Positions 6,092 through 11,528 of a stretch of 11,528 nt of DNA are shown here, piece by piece. Within the stretch, counting starts at the first letter, position 1. Each line of letters starts with the position of its first letter. The notes below the pieces were generated by a model. That model saw nothing but the letters and a program-made list of their open reading frames with translations. It did no database searches and had not been told where the DNA came from. The translations under genes were made by a program, and so were the position numbers. Source of the stretch: Acidimicrobiia bacterium (GTDB taxonomy: Bacteria > Actinomycetota > Acidimicrobiia > Acidimicrobiales > AC-14); NCBI GenBank assembly GCA_019244985.1, contig JAFASB010000141.1, positions 1 to 11,528 on the forward strand. The letters are read 5' to 3'.

Positions 6092-7459
6092 CTTGGGCGC
6101 CGCCTGCGCCAGGCCCGTCACGCTGATCGCCTCGCCGATCGTGTGCACCCTCAGGAGCTCGAAGCCGCCGACGGTGTCAGGGGTCGACGCAGGCACCAGC
6201 GCCCGCTTGAAACCGAGGCGCGCTGCCTCCTGCAACCGCCGACCGATCTGCGGGACCTGCCGCACCTCGCCCGCCAGCCCCACCTCGCCGCACACCACCA
6301 GATCGTCGGGCACCGGCCGCTTGTGGTGGGTCGACACGAGGGCCAGGGCGATCGGGAGATCGATCGCCGGCTCGCTCACGCGGACCCCACCGACCGCCGA
6401 GGCGTAGACGTGGGCGCCGTAGAGGTTGATCTTGGCACGGGCCTCGAGGACGGCGAGCAGAACCGAGAGGCGCTTCGGGTCGAGCCCCTGGGCGGAGCGC
6501 ACCGCCATCACCTTGGCCTCGGCGTCGATCGTCGACACCAGCCCCTGGATCTCGACGAGCAGGGCGCGTGCGCCTTCGAGCACCGGAGTGACGACACAGC
6601 CGGGGACGCCGCGCTGGCGGTCGGCGAGAAGAAGGGCGGCGGGATCGGTGACCGTCGACAGTCCGGTCTCGCCCATCTCGAACAGCCCGATCTCGCCCGT
6701 CGCCCCGAAGCGGTGCTTCATGGCGCGCAAGAGGCGCAGGGCGTGATGACGGTCGCCGTCGAACGACAGCACGGTGTCGACGGCGTGCTCGAGCACACGT
6801 GGGCCTGCGAGCGTGCCCTCCTTGGTGACGTGGCCCACAAGCACGGTGGCGATCGCCCGTTCCTTGGCGAGACGAACGAGCCTGTTCGCACACTCCGTGA
6901 CCTGGGTGACCGAGCCCGGTGCCGCCGGCAGGTCGACGTCGGACAACGTCTGCACCGAGTCGACGGCCAACACGTCGGGCTCGAGCTCCTGCACATGGGC
7001 GACGACACCCTGGACCTCGGGGTCGGCGACCAACCACAGATTGGGCACGATCGCGTGCAGGCGCTCGGCCCTCATCCGGACCTGCGCCGCCGACTCCTCA
7101 CCGCATACGAGCAAGCAGCGGGCACCGCTGCGTGCGAGCGAGGTCAACGTCTGCAGCAGGAGCGTCGACTTGCCGATCCCGGGTTCGCCACCGAGGAGGG
7201 TGACCGAGCCGGGTACCAGCCCGCCACCGAGCACACGGTCGAGCTCGTCGATGTGCGTCGGCCGGTGCATGCCCGAGGTGAGCGGCACGTCGGCGACGAG
7301 CACGGGCCTCTCCGCGGGCTGGTGCTGCGGCCGCGTCGTCGCCCGGCGCGCCTCCTCGACCAGCGTGTTCCAGTCGCCGCACGAGTGGCACCGGCCCTCC
7401 CACCGCGGCGCTGTGGCTCCACACTCCCGGCATCGAAACGCCGTCTTCTCCTTGGCCAT
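6089..7459 (-). CDS. radA: DNA repair protein RadA (Sms)
   Basis: RecA-like ATPase and DnaB-type branch-migration helicase acting in recombination and fork repair. The 456-aa length is family-typical. The N-terminal C4 zinc finger has C10, C13, C24 and C27. Walker A is GEPGIGKST (91-99) and Walker B VLAVDS (163-168). The RadA-specific motif reads KHRFG (248-252) instead of the usual KNRFG. The C-terminal half is the Lon-protease-like domain (AQGLDPKRLSVLLAVLEARA region through GEVGLAGEVRQV). The ATG at 7459 starts exactly at the zinc-finger leader; the longer open frame upstream is arginine/serine-rich and antisense-like. It is followed directly by disA. Confidence 0.97.
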   Translation of the reverse strand: MAKEKTAFRCRECGATAPRWEGRCHSCGDWNTLVEEARRATTRPQHQPAERPVLVADVPLTSGMHRPTHIDELDRVLGGGLVPGSVTLLGGEPGIGKSTLLLQTLTSLARSGARCLLVCGEESAAQVRMRAERLHAIVPNLWLVADPEVQGVVAHVQELEPDVLAVDSVQTLSDVDLPAAPGSVTQVTECANRLVRLAKERAIATVLVGHVTKEGTLAGPRVLEHAVDTVLSFDGDRHHALRLLRAMKHRFGATGEIGLFEMGETGLSTVTDPAALLLADRQRGVPGCVVTPVLEGARALLVEIQGLVSTIDAEAKVMAVRSAQGLDPKRLSVLLAVLEARAKINLYGAHVYASAVGGVRVSEPAIDLPIALALVSTHHKRPVPDDLVVCGEVGLAGEVRQVPQIGRRLQEAARLGFKRALVPASTPDTVGGFELLRVHTIGEAISVTGLAQAAPK

Positions 7460-7466
7460 GGAGAAG

Positions 7467-7472
7467 ACCCTA
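7467..7472 (-). promoter_or_regulatory. candidate -10 (TAGGGT) overlapping the upstream stop, 7 bases before radA ATG
   Basis: The stop TAG of the LppM-like gene extends to TAGGGT, with seven bases before the radA ATG. This matches the TANNNT-N7-start geometry seen before ispF and crp. AGGG at this place could alternatively serve as a weak SD with 8-base spacing. No -35 was recognised. Confidence 0.35.
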
Positions 7473-8267
7473 CGAACCGGGTGTGACAGAAACGCGGTTC
7501 CTCCGGGACCGCCGCCAGAACAGAAGGGCGGCGGTCGCCAGGACGAGGGCGATGGCGCCGAAGATGATCGGGCGGAGGTTCCATGCCGTCGAGGTGGCCG
7601 TGAGGCGGGCCTGTTCGCCCGCCTTCGGGTGCCAGAGGACGCCACCGGAGACAGCGGTGGGTGCGTTGGACGAGATCGAGCCCGGGAGGTCGACGACAAC
7701 CTCAGTGCGAACGCTGCGGTCGATGATCTGGTTGAGCTGTTGCTCGAGAACCTTCGGGTCGACGCCGGAACCACCGAGCTGCTGTTGCAGCTTTTCGTCG
7801 GCGAGCCCTTTGGAGCCCACACGGTCGACGGTGCCGGAGAACGACGTCTTCGAACGCAGGAACGAATGCTTGGTCTTCAGTCTGAAGTCCTTGAACGGCC
7901 CGCTTGGACCGTTCAACTCGGTCATCGCCTTGGCCGCGCCCGCGGGGTTGGCGAACGCCTTCGTCGCGCGCACCCACGTGCGGTTGTCGCTCTCCTTGCG
8001 GGGACCGAGGACCGTCCACCCGGCCTTCTTGAGGTCGCCGACCCGCAGCTGCTGGGCCAGGTCGGGGATCTGGTGCAGAGCGTCATCGTCGAGCCCGACC
8101 CCGGCGCGTACGACACCGCTGCCGTTCTGCTTGGCGTCGACACCGACCGCGATCGTCACCTGGCACGCGCTGCAGACCAGGAGCGCCAGTGCTGCGGCTA
8201 CGAGAACGAACTTCCTCGCAGGCGGCCGCTCTCGCCGCCGAAGGCGGCCGCCCCGGATGGCGGCCAA
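7470..8267 (-). CDS. LppM-like exported, membrane-anchored protein of unknown function
   Basis: 265 aa from TTG 8267. A basic N-terminus leads into a hydrophobic stretch (about 20-31) and VCSACQ, so C35 may be lipidated, though Cys at -3 is not a canonical lipobox. The outer domain resembles LppM/DUF3153-type proteins (a VTIAVGVDAKQNGSG-like opening, LKKAGW, LPGSISSNAP). Near the C-terminus is a transmembrane segment (about 233-252) followed by RRSRRNR, giving an outside domain anchored at the C-terminus. The start is unsure: the only usable start codons in frame are TTG 8267 and TTG 8369, neither with an SD, and the latter overlaps usp. Mycobacteria also have a lipoprotein gene (lpqE) next to radA, but of a different family. 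The family assignment is from pattern memory. Confidence 0.68.
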   Translation of the reverse strand: MAAIRGGRLRRRERPPARKFVLVAAALALLVCSACQVTIAVGVDAKQNGSGVVRAGVGLDDDALHQIPDLAQQLRVGDLKKAGWTVLGPRKESDNRTWVRATKAFANPAGAAKAMTELNGPSGPFKDFRLKTKHSFLRSKTSFSGTVDRVGSKGLADEKLQQQLGGSGVDPKVLEQQLNQIIDRSVRTEVVVDLPGSISSNAPTAVSGGVLWHPKAGEQARLTATSTAWNLRPIIFGAIALVLATAALLFWRRSRRNRVSVTPGS

Positions 8268-8352
8268 AAGAACAGCGCGGAGGGCGGGTCGGCTTTGCCG
8301 GTCGCCCGAAGCACGATCAGCTCGTCCGAGGCGCTCTGCGCCGAGGGCGAAA

Positions 8353-8724
8353 TCAGGTTGTGCGGACAATCAGGAGCGAGCGCTGGACGTGGTGGCTGAC
8401 TTTGTTCGGCACCGACCCGAGGAAGAACCTGGTGGCGCCCGTCATCCCCTTGTTGCCGACGACCAGCAAGTCGTAGTCCCCCTCGTCGGCGACCTCGACG
8501 AGGGCGGTGGAGGCGTCCCGATCGTCGACGCGCGTGTCGATCTTCACGCCTGCATCACCATGGCGAGCGGCTTCGCGGTCGACCACCTGCTTGGCGGCCT
8601 CTCCGGTGCCGGCCGTCAGGATCGTCAGGATCGCGCCGGACTCCTTCGCCAACTCCACGGCCCGATCGACCGCCTTGGCCGCCGTGGTCGACCCATCGGT
8701 GCCGACGAGAATCCGCTTGTACAT
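8353..8724 (-). CDS. universal stress protein (UspA family)
   Basis: A single Usp domain of 123 aa, shorter than the usual 140-150 because the central helix region is compact. It begins YKRILVGTDGS with D10 at the nucleotide-binding position. It carries the ATP-binding signature G-x2-G-x9-G-S as G90, G93, G103 and S104 (VVGNKGMTG...FLGS), ending in the final strand LLIVR. ATP-binding Usp proteins act as soluble stress and persistence modulators; the specific role is unknown. The ATG lies three bases after a strong hairpin that closes the clpC transcript region, so it may be shielded from clpC readthrough. TAGCCT nine bases before ATG could be a -10 inside that hairpin. Confidence 0.9.
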   Translation of the reverse strand: MYKRILVGTDGSTTAAKAVDRAVELAKESGAILTILTAGTGEAAKQVVDREAARHGDAGVKIDTRVDDRDASTALVEVADEGDYDLLVVGNKGMTGATRFFLGSVPNKVSHHVQRSLLIVRTT

Positions 8725-8727
8725 CGA

Positions 8728-8751
8728 GGCCGAAGGCTAATGCCCCCGGCC
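8728..8751 (-). terminator. GC-rich hairpin between clpC and usp
   Basis: In the minus-strand transcript the 24 bases fold into an uninterrupted 10-bp stem (GGCCG GGGGC against GCCUU CGGCC) with an AUUA loop. Two G-U pairs are used, so the stem is perfect only in this orientation, pointing to function in the clpC-direction transcript. There is no U-tract; such tails are often missing in actinobacterial terminators. It ends three bases before the usp ATG, so it could otherwise block usp translation on readthrough mRNA. Confidence 0.5.
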
Positions 8752-8777
8752 TGATGCGGTGACTCCGTTGTGAAGAT

Positions 8778-11489
8778 CTACTCGGTGGGTCCCGCCTCGG
8801 CGAGCTCGACCGGCGGGGGCTCGATGCCCTCGATGGACCGGAAGACGACCTCGTCGTTCTCGGCGTCGACGATGATCGTGACGCCCGCACGGAACTCCTT
8901 CCAGAGGATGCGCTCCGACAGCGGGTCTTCGACCAGGCGCTGGATGGCACGGCGCAGAGGCCGGGCGCCCAACGTGGGGTCGTAGCCCTTGTCGGCCAAG
9001 AGGATCTTGGCGGCGTCGGTGAGCTCGAGGCCGAGGCCCTGGCTCTCCAGCTGCTCGCGCACCCGGCGGATCATCAGGTCGACGATCGAGGTGACCTCGG
9101 GCTTGGTGAGCTCGTGGAAGACGATCGTGTCGTCGATGCGGTTCAGGAACTCAGGCCGGAAGTGCTGCTTGAGCGCCTCGTTGACCTTCTCCTTCATCTT
9201 CTCGTAGGTGACCGCCTCGTCGGCCTTGGCGAAACCGATCGCCGCCTTGCGGAGATCGGCGGTGCCGAGGTTCGACGTCATGATCAGCACGGTGTTCTTG
9301 AAGTCGACCTGTCGGCCCTGGGCGTCGGTCAACCTGCCGTCCTCCAGAATCTGGAGCAGCGTGTTGAAGACGTCGGGGTGGGCCTTCTCGATCTCGTCGA
9401 AGAGCACGACCGAGAACGGCTTGCGGCGCACGGCCTCCGTCAGCTGGCCTCCCTCCTCGTAGCCGACGTAGCCCGGGGGCGAGCCGACGAGGCGGGAGAC
9501 CGTGTGCTTCTCCATGTACTCGGACATGTCGAGCTGGATGAGGTGGTCCTCGTCGCCGAACAGGAACTCGGCAAGGGTTTTGGCCAGCTCGGTCTTCCCG
9601 ACGCCGGAGGGGCCGAGGAAGATGAACGAACCGCTGGGGCGCTTGGGGTCCTTCAGGCCCGCACGGGTGCGGCGGATGGCCTGGCTGACGGCCTTGATGG
9701 CGTCGTTCTGGCCGATGACCCGCTTGTGCAGCTCCTCCTCCATGCGGACGAGCTTGGCCGTCTCTTCTTCGGTGAGCTTGTAGACGGGGATGCCGGTCCA
9801 CAGCGCGAGGACCTCAGCGATGGACTCCTCGTCGACCTCGTCGAACAGGTCGATGCCCTCGACCTTGAGCTCACGCTCCTTGGTCTCCTTGCGCTGGATC
9901 AGCGCCCGCTCCTGGTCGCGCAGCTTGGCCGCGGCCTCGAACTTCTGGTTCTCGATCGCCTGCTCCTTCTGCTGGCGAACGCGGCCCAGCTCGTCCTCGA
10001 TCTCCTTGTAGTCGGGCGGCGTCGACATGCGCCGGATGCGCAGCCGCGAGCCCGCCTCGTCGATGAGGTCGATGGCCTTGTCAGGGAGATGGCGGTCGGA
10101 GATGTAACGGTCGGAGAGGTTCGCAGCGGCGACGATCGCCTGGTCGGTGATCGTGACCCGATGGTGGGCCTCGTAGCGGTCGCGGATGCCCTTGAGGATG
10201 TCGATGGTGTGGGCGACCGTCGGCTCGTCGACCTTGATGGGCTGGAACCGGCGCTCGAGAGCGGCGTCCTTCTCCAAGTGCTTGCGGTACTCGTCGAGCG
10301 TCGTGGCGCCGATGGTCTGCAGCTCGCCGCGGGCCAGCATGGGCTTCAGGATCGACGCCGCGTCGATGGCGCCTTCGGCCGCGCCCGCACCGACGAGCGT
10401 GTGCAGCTCGTCGATGAACAAGATGATGTCGCCGCGGGTGCGGATCTCCTTCAGCACCTTCTTGAGGCGCTCCTCGAAATCGCCGCGGTAGCGGGAGCCG
10501 GCGACGAGTGCGCCGAGGTCGAGGGTGTAGAGCTGCTTGCCTTTGAGCGTCTCGGGAACCTCGTTGGCGACGATGCGCTGCGAGAGGCCCTCGACGATGG
10601 CCGTCTTGCCGACCCCGGGCTCGCCGATGAGAACGGGGTTGTTCTTGGTGCGGCGAGACAGGACCTGCATCACGCGCTCGATCTCGCGCTCGCGCCCGAT
10701 GACCGGGTCGAGCTTCTTCTCCCGCGCCAGCTGGGTGAGGTTGCGGCCGAACTGGTCGAGGACCAGGGACCCACTGGGCGTGGACTCGCCGGGCCCCGTT
10801 CCCGCCGATGCCGCCTCCTTGCCCCCGGCGTAGCCGGAGAGGAGCTGGATGACCTGCTGGCGCACCCGGCTGAGGTCGGCGCCCAGCTTCACGAGCACCT
10901 GGGCGGCCACGCCCTCGCCCTCACGGATGAGGCCGAGAAGGATGTGCTCGGTGCCGATGTAGTTGTGGCCGAGCTGCAGCGCCTCGCGGAGCGACAGCTC
11001 GAGGACCTTCTTGGCGCGGGGCGTGAAGGGGATGTGGCCCGACGGCGACGATCCGCCCTGGCCGATGATCTCCTCGACCTGGTTGCGCACGGCCTCGAGC
11101 GAGATGCCCAACGACTCGAGCGCCTTGGCGGCGACGCCCTCGCCCTCGTGGATGAGGCCGAGCAGGATGTGCTCGGTGCCGATGTAGTTGTGGCCGAGCT
11201 GCAGCGCTTCGCGCAGCGACAGCTCCAGCACCTTCTTGGCGCGCGGCGTGAACGGGATGTGCCCGCTCGGCGCCTGCTGGCCCTGGCCGATGATCTCCTC
11301 GACCTGCTGACGCACGCCCTCCAGGGCGATGCCCAGCGATTCCAGCGCCTTTGCCGCGACACCCTCACCCTCGTGGATCAGACCCAGCAGGATGTGCTCG
11401 GTGCCGATGTAGTTGTGGTTGAGCATCCTGGCCTCTTCCTGGGCCAGGACGACGACGCGACGTGCGCGGTCGGTGAACCGTTCGAACAT
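8778..11489 (-). CDS. clpC: ATP-dependent Clp protease ATPase subunit ClpC with three Clp_N repeats
   Basis: AAA+ unfoldase that feeds substrates to ClpP. 903 aa, against about 810-850 for relatives. The N-domain starts MFERFTDRARRVV and has three, not two, Clp_N-type repeats (HNYIGTEH at 25, 100 and 175). D1 has Walker A GEPGVGKT (289-296), Walker B LFIDE (357-361) and Arg fingers ALERRF (410-415). The UVR/M region spans about 495-540. D2 has Walker A GPSGVGKT (626-633), Walker B LFDEIEKAH (696-704), the ClpP-docking loop IGF (751-753) and sensor-2 GARPLRR (841-847). All catalytic features are intact, so it should be active. ATG 11489 has AGGAG eight bases upstream; an in-frame start 11 codons earlier is unlikely. 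The promoter probably lies at or beyond the window edge. Confidence 0.97.
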   Translation of the reverse strand: MFERFTDRARRVVVLAQEEARMLNHNYIGTEHILLGLIHEGEGVAAKALESLGIALEGVRQQVEEIIGQGQQAPSGHIPFTPRAKKVLELSLREALQLGHNYIGTEHILLGLIHEGEGVAAKALESLGISLEAVRNQVEEIIGQGGSSPSGHIPFTPRAKKVLELSLREALQLGHNYIGTEHILLGLIREGEGVAAQVLVKLGADLSRVRQQVIQLLSGYAGGKEAASAGTGPGESTPSGSLVLDQFGRNLTQLAREKKLDPVIGREREIERVMQVLSRRTKNNPVLIGEPGVGKTAIVEGLSQRIVANEVPETLKGKQLYTLDLGALVAGSRYRGDFEERLKKVLKEIRTRGDIILFIDELHTLVGAGAAEGAIDAASILKPMLARGELQTIGATTLDEYRKHLEKDAALERRFQPIKVDEPTVAHTIDILKGIRDRYEAHHRVTITDQAIVAAANLSDRYISDRHLPDKAIDLIDEAGSRLRIRRMSTPPDYKEIEDELGRVRQQKEQAIENQKFEAAAKLRDQERALIQRKETKERELKVEGIDLFDEVDEESIAEVLALWTGIPVYKLTEEETAKLVRMEEELHKRVIGQNDAIKAVSQAIRRTRAGLKDPKRPSGSFIFLGPSGVGKTELAKTLAEFLFGDEDHLIQLDMSEYMEKHTVSRLVGSPPGYVGYEEGGQLTEAVRRKPFSVVLFDEIEKAHPDVFNTLLQILEDGRLTDAQGRQVDFKNTVLIMTSNLGTADLRKAAIGFAKADEAVTYEKMKEKVNEALKQHFRPEFLNRIDDTIVFHELTKPEVTSIVDLMIRRVREQLESQGLGLELTDAAKILLADKGYDPTLGARPLRRAIQRLVEDPLSERILWKEFRAGVTIIVDAENDEVVFRSIEGIEPPPVELAEAGPTE
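10833..11417 (-). repeat. 225-base in-frame tandem repeat encoding extra Clp_N units in clpC
   Basis: Unit 1 (11193-11417, residues 25-99) and unit 2 (10968-11192, residues 100-174) are full 75-residue copies identical at 69 positions. A partial third unit (about 10833-10967, from residue 175) runs into the normal end of the N-domain. By hand alignment the two full units differ at about 33 of 225 bases, mostly synonymous. All three copies share a run of about 29 identical bases at the HNYIGTEHIL codons (10939-10967, 11164-11192, 11389-11417), so the period is exactly 225. Confidence 0.93.
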
Positions 11490-11497
11490 GCAGCCTG

Positions 11498-11502
11498 CTC
11501 CT
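11498..11502 (-). promoter_or_regulatory. clpC Shine-Dalgarno AGGAG
   Basis: AGGAG on the minus strand, eight bases before ATG 11489, fixes the clpC start. It is one of the few strong ribosome sites in this window, unlike the apparently leaderless radA, disA, ispF and crp. Confidence 0.75.
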
Positions 11503-11528
11503 ATCCGCGCCGCTGGTACCACCCGTGG

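Noticed and set aside
6096..6110. GGCGC-N5-GCGCC inverted repeat at the 3' end of radA as a terminator
   Set aside because: It has only five pairs, lies inside coding sequence with no U-tract, and such short GC repeats arise by chance here.
5258..7486. A 742-codon open frame on the plus strand opposite disA and radA, and a 541-codon one at 6774-8399
   Set aside because: The translations are rich in His, Arg, Gln and Ser with no domain pattern, and they lie opposite well-supported genes. Such antisense frames are expected in GC-rich DNA.
7460..7822. N-terminal extension of RadA by 121 residues
   Set aside because: It overlaps the LppM-like coding sequence in another frame, and the translated part is Ser/Arg-rich; the conserved protein begins at MAKEK.
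10833..11417. Assembly artefact as the explanation for the repeated ClpC segment
   Set aside because: The copies differ at about 33 of 225 bases, mostly silently, which a duplicated read or contig would not produce.

Overview
The window is chromosomal DNA from a GC-rich actinobacterium, with no sign of mobile elements, RNA genes or CRISPR. Actinobacterial markers include an RNA-polymerase-binding CarD closely resembling the mycobacterial protein, a Crp ending in the same RRAR tail as mycobacterial CRP, a ClpC1-type ClpC, and starts that often lack a Shine-Dalgarno (SD) sequence. The mix of a Firmicutes-like gene order with actinobacterial proteins suggests a deep lineage such as Acidimicrobiia. 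That placement is inference, not shown directly.

Layout: eleven genes, ten on the minus strand. In the minus-strand direction (high to low coordinate) they are clpC (11489-8778), a universal stress protein (8724-8353), a membrane-anchored LppM-like protein (8267-7470), radA (7459-6089), disA (6079-5006), a dienelactone-hydrolase-family protein (5003-4362), then crp on the plus strand (3702-4358), carD (3599-3120), a YacL-like PIN/TRAM protein (3033-1933), ispD (1919-1281), ispF (1270-797) and rlmB (824-27). Spacers are tiny, except an 86-base leader before the PIN/TRAM gene, a 102-base divergent carD/crp promoter region, about 85 bases between usp and the LppM-like start, and a 53-base clpC/usp gap holding a strong hairpin.

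How the genes fit together: the order clpC-radA-disA-yacL-ispD-ispF-rlmB is the one I know from Bacillus subtilis, here with actinobacterial insertions (usp, LppM-like, hydrolase, crp, carD). The neighbourhood combines protein quality control (ClpC, Usp), DNA integrity and c-di-AMP signalling (RadA, DisA), global transcription control (CarD, Crp), isoprenoid precursor synthesis (IspD, IspF) and ribosome maturation (RlmB).

The most unusual item is ClpC itself. Its N-terminal adaptor/substrate-binding domain, normally two Clp_N repeats, has three, because a 75-residue (225-base) unit is tandemly duplicated. The two full units differ at many synonymous sites, so this is an old, maintained change and not an assembly error. 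A second pattern is that at three gene junctions the upstream TAG stop doubles as the start of a TANNNT -10-like hexamer placed 6-7 bases before the next start codon, as expected for leaderless internal promoters.
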